A stretch of DNA of 39,661 nt from assembly GCA_015039365.1 (NCBI GenBank), contig WION01000488.1:1-39661 (forward strand). The letters are read 5' to 3'. The notes beneath the pieces were generated by a model that was not told the DNA's origin, did no database searches, and saw only the letters and a program-made list of their open reading frames with translations. The translations under genes and the position numbers were made by a program. Origin of the DNA: Amanita rubescens (taxonomy: Eukaryota > Basidiomycota > Agaricomycetes > Agaricales > Amanitaceae). Below are positions 10,514 to 21,000 of this stretch, one piece after another (positions within the stretch are counted from its first letter, which is position 1; each line of letters opens with the position of its first letter).

Positions 10514-12664
10514 CGTCTCTGCTTGTACAATACGGGTTTCCAGCAATAGGAAGTAGCAGAAAAGTAATAATGAACTGGTGGGCCTACACGTGGAGTCACC
10601 ACCAGCAACTGCCAGGGATCAAGGGGCTAATGAACGAGGAGTGAAGCTTGAAGGATGATGTGCTACAGAATTAGACTATGGGAAGTAACAGTCACTGCGT
10701 CAAAATTGAGAACGGTATGCAACGTTTGATACAATGAAGTCGAGACTCGACTGTGAATGCGCAATAGAAAAGTTGGGACGATGGGCTGGAGCGTGAGCGT
10801 GCGAGGCAAGCGATGATAAAGAATGGGTTAGGGTTGATAAGATGCCCTTCCGATCGTGTCCGAGCTTCGCGCCTTCGGAACTACATCTAAGGCTTCCTCA
10901 TTTGGGAGTTATAGACATCTGATCGAATCCTCATGCACCTGCCAGATATCGCTCAGGATCCCTTTACCATTCATCTCGCGATATATCACATATGAATATT
11001 CGTGCGACACCTAGCTCTGCGCGTTCACTACTATGTGTGATGTCCTCTTCGATTAATTGGATGAAGAAGCGGCACGTAGACCATGGTCCCGACTGGTCAT
11101 TGTGGTCTGAAGGTCCCATCAACATCGATCGCGCGCCCAACATGAAGTATAACCGAAGTCCTGTTTGATTTGGACGTCATCTAGCGAAATCAATGGTGAA
11201 ATATTCAAGTGTAGACCGCTAATCCAAGGATCCGTCCAAATCGCACTGGAAATATCGGCCGCGCAAGCCTCCATCTATGCCAACGTGAGTCGCTAGTACA
11301 GCCATATGTTGATAAATGGGGTAACGAGATTCATCGATTGCTGTTGGTGTGCTATATAAGCAGTTGCGGGATATGATTGTATAGAAAGCTCTGTGAACGT
11401 TCGTAAATTTAGCTAGGCGAGTTAAAGAAAGACAGTCGGGAAGCTTGATGGCGCGACCCCGCCACGGCGAAGAACGTTCTTTGCCACCCCAGCCCAAGAC
11501 TCCAGTATCACCGTATTGGAAGTCTTATTCGTCCTTGGTGTAGTTGACGTAAGTGGAAGTTGGAACTCTGCTTCGAGTCGGAGATGCACTGGCGTTGCTA
11601 TATGACGAAGTAACTGCCCCTAAACCCGATACTTTTCGTCGCGGGTCTCAAGAGGGGAACGTTGACATAGAAGTCAGTAACCGAGATGGGGTATGAGATA
11701 GCCTGCTGCCGCAGAATATAGATAAATGGGATCTAAACATCACATCAATAATGTATCGTAAAAAAATCGAACCAACAAGAAAAGAGTCTTACCCCGCCAC
11801 CCTCAATCCACCGTTCTAACTTCTCATATGCTTTGGCGGAATGACAGAATCCGCAGAATGCCTCACCCCCCCTGTCATGTTAAATCCTCTGCATCGCGGA
11901 ATCACCGGCTTGTCCGTGGTCATCATGCTGCGCGGGGCTGATTGACGCTTACGTTCTGCTGTGTTGGCAGCGCGCTGAAGTGCAGATGGGATGGGGGGGC
12001 CGTGTTGGGAAGAACGCTGGTGATGATCTGCTTGACAGTGTATACGTTGCAGAAACGGACTGTCGGGCCAGCGCGACGTCACGGCTACGTGACACAACCG
12101 CCCAGCGCTGGCATGACTTCCATTCAACACTCTAAATTTCTTGAAACTCTCGTTTCAAGAGCTTCCCCGTCAAGCAGATGTTCCAAAAATGCAAACTGAT
12201 TGCGCGTGTGAGTAATCGATCGCGCTTGACAGGTTCACAAACATAATTTTTCCATTCTTAGACATAAACATGACCTACACGAAGCAGGAAACCCTCATCT
12301 CAATTCATTGGAGGCTGTGTAAAGACAATTCACGTTGGAGCGAATACGTACGTCGGGACCCGAGGTGAGTTCATATTGTCGCTATGCTTATCACCAATTT
12401 GACCAAAGGCAGTTAGACACTGTTAGGCATCGTCTAACATAGACACGCCGATACTGCATGACCGACGCCAAGATCAACAGGAATCTATGGAGCTCCCGCT
12501 TATGTCCATTCTTTCAGCATTCCAACAGCGCCAACTTACGTCTTTTACGGAGCCATAAACTGATAGCAATGATGTGCAAGCACTTTTTCACGCATGGCCC
12601 CATACAAATATCATGCTTAGGTGAAACGGTGTCATTCTCATTGTCTTCCAGTCCCCCTTCCACG
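10514..12664. other. Intergenic region, no firm gene
   Basis: Composition returns to the genomic average just upstream of the GTPase gene, so the promoter of that gene should lie around 10520-10800. Open frames at 11219-11497 (-) and 11816-12130 (-) carry no recognised domain. A short telomere-like motif (GGGTTAGGGTT) sits near 10826. The 200 codons' worth of open frame before 12665 on the plus strand is in frame with the oxidase below but precedes its signal peptide and looks like leader sequence. Confidence 0.4.
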
Positions 12665-14636
12665 ATGATGGCGTATGCTGTGTGGCTACTACTGTCCACT
12701 CTGCTTTCCTATGGTTCTACCAAGCAGCCGCCGTCTTGTCGATGCTTATCGTATCAACCGTGCTGGCCGTCTGCGTCCGACTTTGCCCAACTCGAAACTC
12801 AACTCTCTGTACCATTGATCAAGCCCATTCCTCCGGCCTCTGCTTGCTACCCGCCGTCTCATCCCTCCGGGAACTGCGCCGCAGTCCAGGAACACCTGAC
12901 TGACGCGACTTGGCGCTCAAATCTACCAGGGGCGATGCAGATACTCAACTTTGAGAGCTACGTTTTCAAAAACGGTACCATCGATGCATGTTATTATAAC
13001 ACGACCCTCGGATATCCATGCGAGCAGGGGAATATACCAATCCTCGGTGTAGAAGCACAGAAGGTCAGCGATATTCAAGCCGCGGTCAGGTTTGCAAAGC
13101 AGCACAACTTGAAGCTGATCATCAAGAATACTGGGTATGTCCAAATGCCTACGAAACATTCTCTGCCATTGACGTCGTTGTTTCCAAAGCCATGACTTTT
13201 TGGGTCGAAGCTCCGGTCGCGGCGGGTTCATGTTATGGACGCATAAACTGAAGGACATCACATACGACGACCACTTTGTCCCAGATGGCGCGCCTTCAAC
13301 CGAATCATATAAAGGTACGGGGTTATTTATTGATTTAAACACGTTTTTTAGTGACATCTGCAGCTCTTACAATCGGTGCTGGGGTACAATGGTCAGAAGC
13401 CTATGCCGCCGCAAATGCCAGCGGACGTTTCATACTTGGCGGAATATCTGGCGGAGGGTCAGTCGGGGCTGCTGGTGGATGGATTCTTGGCGGTGGTCAC
13501 AGCGCGTTTTCAGCCAAATATGGACTAGGTGCGTAAATCTGCCGCCTCGGATGCATATAATTGAAGTCCTGCGCAAGGTGTGGACAACGTTATTCAATTC
13601 ACACTCGTCCTTGCTTCGGGCGAATATGCCATCGCAAATGATTACAAAAACAGTGACCTCTTCTGGGCCTTACGAGGAGGCGGCGGTGGCACATTTGGTG
13701 TCATCGCGACTGTTACTTATCGCACCCACGAGGTCCTGCCATTCGCCTCGTTCAACTCCAGCGCCACATTTGCAACCCCCGAAGTTGCCAAGAAATTCAT
13801 GACGGAATTCATCCGCCTTCACCCAGATCTTTCAGATAAAGGATGGGGTGGTTATGGTTCTTGGTCCAACACGTCCTTTAACCATGTTTATATTGGCCCC
13901 AACATATCAGTACTTGAGGCAAAAGAGACGTTTTCGCCGTTCATCGAACCTGCGAAATCCATTGCGAAAGACTTTCAGTTCGAATTCGGAGATTTCAGCT
14001 CGTTTTACGAGTTTGAGCATCTCTTCCTCAGCACGCCGAGTGGTTCCGGGGGGTTATTGGAACTCACATCAAGGTTGATGTCTCGAAAGAAGGCCCAAGA
14101 GGAGCCTGAAAGGGTTGCCGAGTTAACGCTTGCCCTCGGCGTTGGTTTCTCGCAAGTCACCACCTTTTTACCGTTCAAGCCTAAGCTGATGTCGGTCTTA
14201 GCTTTGTCGCTGGGGGTGCTGTTGCACGTGTTGACCCTGATAATGTTGGACTTAATCCAGCATGGAGAAAGGGGCTTGGAGTGCTGACCGGCGGGGCATC
14301 GTGGGATGAAGGCACCTCAGCGGCCAAGATAGAGGTGTTAATACGGGATAGCCTCGATCAACTCAACAATTACCTGGACAAGGTATCTCCAGACTCGGGC
14401 ACCTACTTCAACGAGGTACGAGGCTTCATATTTGACGCAAAGTCGAATGTAAAACTAAAATTCGAACCATTTAGGCTTCCTTACATGAGAGAGACCCGAA
14501 AAGGACGTTTTTTGGCTCCCATTACAATCGCCTGAGGCAAATAAAGAGGAAATATGACCCTGATGACTTGTTCTTGGTTGCGGAGGGCGTTGGATCGGAC
14601 GAATGGGACAAGTCACTGGATTGTCGCTGGTATTAG
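12665..14636 (+). CDS. Secreted FAD-linked oxidoreductase with BBE domain
   Basis: Exons 12665-13134, 13190-13314, 13352-13528, 13578-14151, 14202-14415 and 14475-14636 join to 573 residues. The start was chosen at MMAYAVWLLLSTLLSYGS because it opens a signal peptide. An FAD_binding_4 (PCMH/VAO) fold follows: LKLIIKNTGHDFLGRSSG carries the likely FAD-linking His158, and a glycine-rich GGISGGGSVGAAGGW segment ends in LGGGHS. The C-terminal berberine-bridge (BBE) segment reads KYDPDDLFLVAEGVGSDEWD. The family resembles fungal isoamyl-alcohol-oxidase-like and other secreted flavin oxidases; the substrate cannot be read from sequence. The cysteine that gives a second flavin bond in many relatives appears to be glycine or serine here. 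Introns are 55, 37, 49, 50 and 59 nt. The fourth starts with GC (GCAAGT), which is needed to keep the VAGGAVARVDPDNVGLNP block in frame. The gene looks intact. Confidence 0.88.
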
Positions 14637-15226
14637 TAGGAGCTATGCTAAATGGCATCACACATGGAAACACGGCTCTGACATTAGTACACTACTTTAC
14701 ATACATATTCAATTGAGATTGTATTTACCCTGGTGTCCCCAACGACCATTTCATTTTCATTGAGTCGTTCGCCTGCACATAACCTCCTGTCTAGCCACGC
14801 TTTGAGTGGCACGCTTCAATTCTTCCGATCGCCTGTTTGCAAATATACATGCTACTGATGATCTACATATATCAATCAATTTTGTTCAATATGCAACAGA
14901 TGCGCCTCACACTGTGCAACTCGCTATGGCCGAATTGATGATAGAAAACCCTCAGACAACGTGCACGGGTCGGATCCTGCCGATCTTCCACGTTCACAGA
15001 CCGAGTGGCAATGACGCAGTGGACACGCGCCTAAATATGGACTTGCGTAACCCTAGTAGAACCCCAGCCATTGGCTCAATTCACAAATCACACAATGTGT
15101 TGACAAGATATAGCTATTAGTAAGGACGTACGGAGTCGACGCTTATCTAGAAATAGCAATAGTAACAGGACCGTAATTGACCAGGAGACATCTAAGCATG
15201 ACGTCGGACGCTCGCGGTGACGCTCC
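14637..15226. other. Intergenic between convergent genes
   Basis: Lies between the 3' ends of the oxidase gene (+) and the repeat-tailed gene (-). An open frame at 14806-15120 has no features of a gene. It presumably holds both 3' untranslated regions and terminators; no distinct hairpin was identified. Confidence 0.45.
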
Positions 15227-16312
15227 CTAGCGCCTCCTCTTCTTAGCGCCTGTTTTATCAGTGCTCGCTTTCCTCTTCTTACTAGTAGAGCCTCTCTCAT
15301 CGCTGCTCGCTTTCCTCTTCTTACTAGTAGAGCCTCTCTCATCGCTGCTCGCTTTCCTCTTCTTACTAGTAGAGCCTTTTTCATCGCTGCTTGCTTTCCT
15401 CTTCTTACTAGTAGAGCCTCTTTCATCGCTGCTCACTTTCCTCTTCTTAGCGCCTCTTTCATCACTGCTCGCTTTCCTCTTCTCTCTAACAGCCTCATCC
15501 CCACTGGTCTCTTCCCCACTGGTCTCATCCTCATCGGAACGACCATAGTAATCTTCCTCCCCTTCATCTTCCTCATACACGCGTGGACGCCCCCCTTTTA
15601 CCGACCGCTCCACACTCCTAAACCTGACCTCCATCCCCAACCGGTCCCGCTCTTTAGCCGTCAACCGCCACTCCTTCCCCTTCACCAATCGCTTCCCCAG
15701 ATAATAGCCGGACCACGAACTGTGGCCCCCTCCCTGAAGGTGCCACTCAAACACCAAAAACGGGGACCCATTATCATCCAGCACCACCGAAACGCCCACT
15801 GCATTGCCCTCCGTATCCAACCATGTTGCGCTGTCCTCGTCGTCCTGCTCCTCATTCAGCAGCACCTCCCAATAGCTCTCCACGACAGCCGCGTTCGAAG
15901 ACTTCCCCTTCCGCACATGCCGCATGCCGTCAAACGCGACCGTGCACGTACCCCAGGCGATGTGCCCGCTAACGTCCTCGGGCGCGACTGACTGGCCAGG
16001 ACGGTGCTTTGCAGCGCCGAGCATGATGCTGTGCCTCGCGATGAAAGCCGCGTCGTCCTTGTAGTCGCTGCGGTGCATATCCTCGACATCCCCGCCCCAC
16101 TCTGGGTCACCGCTGAACAGCCAGACGTAGGTGCCCAGGATGTCGGCAAGCCGTGTGGGGGTGTCGCGCATTTCCTGTGTAGTAGGTTGAGAAACATGCG
16201 AAACTTTTGCAGGGTTTTTTCCCGCCCAAGTCTAAGAATTACTCACAACTCCTGCAACGACTGTTTCATATGAGTCATCCCAATATTTCGGAGCGTCGCG
16301 CGGCTTGGCCAT
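15227..16312 (-). CDS. Unknown protein with repeated lysine-rich tail
   Basis: Two exons, 16312-16247 (22 codons, starting MAKPRDAPKYWDDSYETVV) and 16174-15227, are joined across an intron with GTGAGT donor and ACACAG acceptor, giving 337 residues. Residues 1-230 form a globular-looking region with several Trp and Gly positions (LADILGTYVWLFSGD, FEWHLQGGGHSSWSGYYLG) that I do not recognise. An acidic stretch (EEDEGEEDYYGRSDEDE) follows. About five copies of a 14-residue unit, GSTSKKRKASSDER, then end in KKRRR. The basic clusters look like nuclear localisation signals, so a nuclear or nucleic-acid-associated protein is a reasonable inference. The ORF on the other strand through the repeats is a mirror of this gene. 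Confidence 0.72.
15250..15480 (-). repeat. Coding minisatellite, 42-bp unit
   Basis: About five near-identical 42-bp units encode the GSTSKKRKASSDER motif at the C-terminus of the gene at 15227-16312. Units differ by single changes (for example DEK for DER). Because the unit is a multiple of three, copy-number change keeps the frame. Expect copy number to vary between strains. Confidence 0.85.
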
Positions 16313-16863
16313 TGTTTATGGCCAAGTTGGTCTTCGTGGAGCTATATAGAATTGAAGTTGTGTTTTCCCACACCAATAAAACGCGTACGTGTAAAACTCC
16401 CGTAATGAACAAGGAAAAACACTGAGACGCGCGATGACAGAACTAGAGCGTGTATTCGCTATCGAGAGTGAGATGCGATGGCAGGAACTCCGAACGAATG
16501 AAAGAAGCAAGTAAGTTCAGTAAGTACGTTCGCGCGGTTGAAATGCCTTTTATATCCTATTTGTATCTGTTTGTTGTATGCAACTGTCAAGAACGAATCC
16601 TCACTGTTTCTGATCGGCAGCTTTGTGCAATCTGAGGAGGGTGGAAGATAAGGCACTCCACTTATACACCGGCTCACAGCTCGTTTACGTACTCCTGACC
16701 CATGACCGTAATGGTTGATTTAGATTCTACACCACTGCTTCACGAACGTGTTTAAATTTCTAGACTACGGCGTTATAACTCCCCCCCTCCCCCCACTTGC
16801 CCACTCCTCCCCGCGCAACCGTTTTCCTCCTGCTCTGTTGTAAGCCCACTCCTCTGTATACTG
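16313..16863. other. Intergenic, upstream region of the repeat-tailed gene
   Basis: No gene recognised. The first 100-200 bp should contain the promoter of the minus-strand gene ending at 16312. A run of cytosines lies near 16780-16800. Confidence 0.4.
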
Positions 16864-17000
16864 GCCGCGGTCCGGTCCGGTCCAGGTTCGGGACCCTTGA
16901 GGCCGGACCTGCACCGGACATGGAGGTTCGGTTCGGGGTGGGGGCGAACCTGAACCTGCACACGGGGTTCAGGTCCGGTTCGGGTTCGGACCATGCCTGG
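16864..17000. repeat. GC-rich low-complexity GGTCCGG/GGTTCGG repeat
   Basis: Reiterations of GGTCCGG and GGTTCGG in both orders. GGTCCAGG near 16879 is mirrored by CCTGGACC near 16996, so the block can fold back on itself. Open frames through it on three frames are proline/arginine-rich artefacts. It adjoins the left end of the AT-rich Helitron region, and composition changes sharply between 17000 and 17110. Confidence 0.7.
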
Positions 17001-17230
17001 ACCCCAAATGAGTGGCGAGCTGGGTGCTTGTAGCTTTGAAAGGTTCATGGAAGGCCTCGCTTCACTAAAATTACTTGGTTATGTGGGCCGCTGCAGTGCA
17101 CGGCAAGTCCGAGGCCTATTTAGGCTATTTTTATCTAATTATATCAAATCTGACATGATGATTAACTATTAAGAGTAACTTACATTTAAAGTCAACATTT
17201 CATTCTTGAACACTACTATCCTCTATAAGA

Positions 17231-18030
17231 TTAGTTTTTTGTATAGATGGCAATGGATGCATTCTTTCCTCTGCAGTGGTATAAATTTTGTATTGTGTTT
17301 ATCATACCATCATATATTGGCTCATCACCCGTAGTAATACCATCATGGAACCATGTCATTCCATTTTCATATACAATTCGAGAGGTGAAATGGTAATTTG
17401 AAAAGTAAATGATTCCTCTCAACATATATGTATGATGTTCCTGATCTATTGTCACATTGAATCTACTATTAATCTGGAATTCATGACCTGATACATCCAA
17501 AGCTACAATTGGAAGTGCATAAGCAAATCTGAATTTTCTATATATGTTTATTTGACATAAATTGCATATCCCTTCTATGTCTTCTCTGAAATTTGTCATC
17601 CAAGATTCAGTAGATAATTCCCCCTGTGCACCAGCAACTATTAGACAACTATTGTTGCGAAGCTGAACATCTTCCACTAAGTGTTCATTGTAGCAATGTA
17701 TAGATCTTTGAAGAGTATCTATTGGAGTCTCAAGTAGGATTTCCAAAAGCCTAGTGATACTAGTGTAGCGTCCCCATGCAAAGTTTATTGGAGATAACTG
17801 TTCTAATCTGAAACGTAAATTATCTCTGCTTGCATTCAATGATATCAGTCCAATATTGGATGCTGTGAAGTTGTTTAAAAGAGGACCCATTATTCTCTCA
17901 TTCATGTTTCTAAATGTATCATCCCATTTCATACAGTCACTCTTCCAAATAGCATGTAATATGCTCAAAGCAGAATCATATGCACAGCTGTTTTCAGTCC
18001 AAGAAAATCCTGAAGGTGTTAATGATGAAA
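17231..18030 (-). other. Protease-like domain at the Helitron C-terminus
   Basis: Codes for about residues 2115-2378 of the Helitron protein. A linker with several KKTNKS/LQSKK-type basic repeats precedes it. The order Cys box (NSCAYDS), distant His box (YHFTSR) and a nearby Asp in WFHDG fits the C19/C98-like ubiquitin-specific protease arrangement. OTU-type cysteine proteases known from other Helitrons have a different Asp-Cys-His order. Assignment is by motif only. Confidence 0.5.
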
Positions 18031-21000
18031 CAGATATCACATTACTTGTCTCTATGTCAGGGGCTGATTTGTTTGTTTTTTTGTTAATCTTTTTTTCAAA
18101 CATCTGGTTACAGTCAATTAGTTTTAATTTTTTTGATTGTAGGAGGATGTCACACTCTTTCAGGTTTCTTTTTTTAGATTGTAAGGGGACACTTCCTTTT
18201 GCAGGAATAAAAGAGTTAATGACATTTGTTGAACCAAGATTTGCAACACTTTTATTTGTTTTCTTCAGTATCTTCCATTCTACATCATCTTCTATTGGAT
18301 CAAGCATTGGGTCAGATTTGCTCCACCTAATTGCACGATGTACTGCTGAAGGCACATAAGACTCCCCTTTATACTTTCTGTAACTTTGTATTAAAGTATT
18401 CCTTCTATATCCACTTACATTATTTGGCAGCTTGCTCTCATGTTCAAGTTTAGTTATTTCATCTAGCAACTCCAAGTCTCTGAACTCTTGTCTCAAAGCT
18501 CGAGATGCTCTACCTGTTATCTTTTTTGCATCAAAGCTTTGAAGGATAATTGTCCCTTCTGCAGTTGCACTCCTTGAAAGTGCAGTATAATAAGACTGAT
18601 GTGATCTACAATATGTCAAATCAACAACATTATATGGACGAGTTTTCCCTTGTGATGCAAAGTCAGTCATTGCAAAGTTTGGAAGAACTTCTACTTGAGA
18701 TCTGGACAAGCTGAGTTTGCTATCATCAGGCAATTTGCACATTATGACATTTGTAGTACGAGTCAATGGAACTACATTTAGAGGTAAAGTATTTAATGTG
18801 ATGTCTTTTGGAGGGTTCAAGAGCTTTACAAATAGAGTCTCCAATATAAGCTGCCCTTTGGTCCCTATTGTTGAATCCCAACCAACAACAATAGCCTCTT
18901 GGCCATTTGTGATGCATAGTTCAGTTGCAGCATTGCATTTAATGATGACAGGGAGTCCTATACAGAGTGACAATTTACCTGGTACATGCTTATCAGCAGA
19001 GGAATGTGGAAGGTTCCATATAATCTGTTGCAATTCATTAGAGATTGCAGCCAATTTCCTAGTTTTCCTTTTTCTTCTTGTAGTATTTTCATCAGTTGTG
19101 ACCCTTAGTGAGTCTTCTGAATAGAACATAGTTAGTTGTTGACCAGTTTCTTGTGCAAACTTTATACACCCCAACCTGTTGATTTCATCTTTTTGTATGT
19201 TCCTTGCAGTGATTATTGATATATTTCTGAACTTTGGATCACATATTGAGGGCTTTCCTGGGACAAGAGATGTAATTCTTGATCTTAGAAACTGTATGTC
19301 ATCAGTAGTGCAATCTTTGTGTCTCATATTTTCCAATGCTGAGCGAAACTTATCATCATCTTCTGTATTTTGTTGTTGTCTCATATTTTGCCTAAGAATC
19401 ACAACAGTTGTAACTTGGTGCCAAACAGCTCTTCCAATTGCTTCTTCTTGTGATCTCAGGGATGTTCCAAATTGTCCTATTGTACGGCTATATAGGGACA
19501 CATTTTCTCCACCTATTGGTGGAGGCAGTTGTGCAAAGTCACCAGCAAATATTATGTTTATACCTCCAAAGGGTGTATCTAATCGATTATTAACCCTTGC
19601 AAGCTGTGTGCTGATCCTGTATAAATCATGGCATGAAAGCATTGACACCTCATCCAAGAATACATAATCAACACCTTGTAATCGTGTTCGTACTTGAGAT
19701 AACATCTTTTCAGATGCATTTTCACTTAGGTCATTTATTCCTAAAACCGAGTGATATGTTGATCCAGACAACAGTGCAGCAGCTGAACCTGTTGGAGCAA
19801 CAGCAATTAACTGATGAGCTTTATTTTGTGCAAAAAAGAAGGATGTAACTGCTTTAATTACTTGAGATTTACCTGTTCCTCCCATTCCTCCAATATACAT
19901 CTTCAGTTGACCTGAGTTCACCATTACAACATGATGTGCAATTATTTTGAATGCACGTTCCTGCTCTTGATTTAATTTAAACTCTGTACATAATGAGTTG
20001 ATAGAATATTCATGAATGGTTTTGTAATGTTTTTTTTCCAAATATGATTTGTCAATGACTTGGACAACATTTGGTTTACCATGACACTTTGAGAGACCTT
20101 CTTCTGGAGAATCAGATTGATGTTTGATTCTATCTGCAATAACTTTTTGCTTTTCTATTTGTACAATCGCCTTCCAATCAGATCCTTTCAAGTTTGCAGA
20201 CTTGATTGGATTTATTGTTTTGGAATCAATCTGAGGAGAAATTTCATTTGTCCAGCCAGTTTGTCGCATCACAGCCCTAATATCTGCCATTTCTCTCTGT
20301 AGCTTTAATTCCTTGTTGCCTATTATGTTCTGATTGGTTTCAATGCCATCATGTAAGTAAATCCCATCAACATAACTTTCTGGAGATATTTCTTCATCAT
20401 TAGTCTCTATGTTTTCATTAAACATGAACAATGCTGCTCCCTTCCCTGCCTTCATTTGAGCACGATAGTCATCTCGAGCATCAAGGCACTCATATTTAAT
20501 ATTAAAGTTCCTCATCAATTGATACTGTCTTTGTGTAAAGTTGTGATTTATAAATGTTTCATCCCAAGAAATCTCAATGTTTTTTAAGGAATTCCCTGTT
20601 CTCCATGGTTTGAATAAAGTCAGCATTGTCATACAATAGTATTCTCTGTTGCCTTGGTCACACCTAGGTAATGTGCCTCCTATAAAATTTACAACTATAT
20701 TTTCTTTGTCTGGGTAAACATGAGTAACATGTGTTTCACACAAGGGATGTGACTTCTTGAAATAGTACATATTATTCTGCAGTTTCTTAGACTTACCTTC
20801 ATCTTCACCTTCACTATTTTCATCCCTATCATATTCATCAATCAATTCACACTCAGAAGGACAATCTTCACATTCATCATCACTAAATGCACCATTGACT
20901 TTACTTGTCTTCTTATTTAAGTCTCTGGATGAAATACGCTTTCGGTCACATCTTCTAACCCAGTCATACAAACACATGTCTTCTAATTCATTTGGCCTGT

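Noticed and set aside
11690..11890. A CxxCH-containing minus-strand stretch (EAFCGFCHSAKAYEKLERW) ending at a GTAAGA donor
   Set aside because: It looks coding-like, but no start, no second exon and no family could be established, so it is not listed as a gene.
17088..17105. Hairpin as the Helitron 3' terminus
   Set aside because: The required CTRR end and A-T insertion context were not found beside it, so no boundary is claimed.
17856..20302. Plus-strand open frames within the Helitron gene
   Set aside because: Antisense to conserved Rep-helicase coding sequence.
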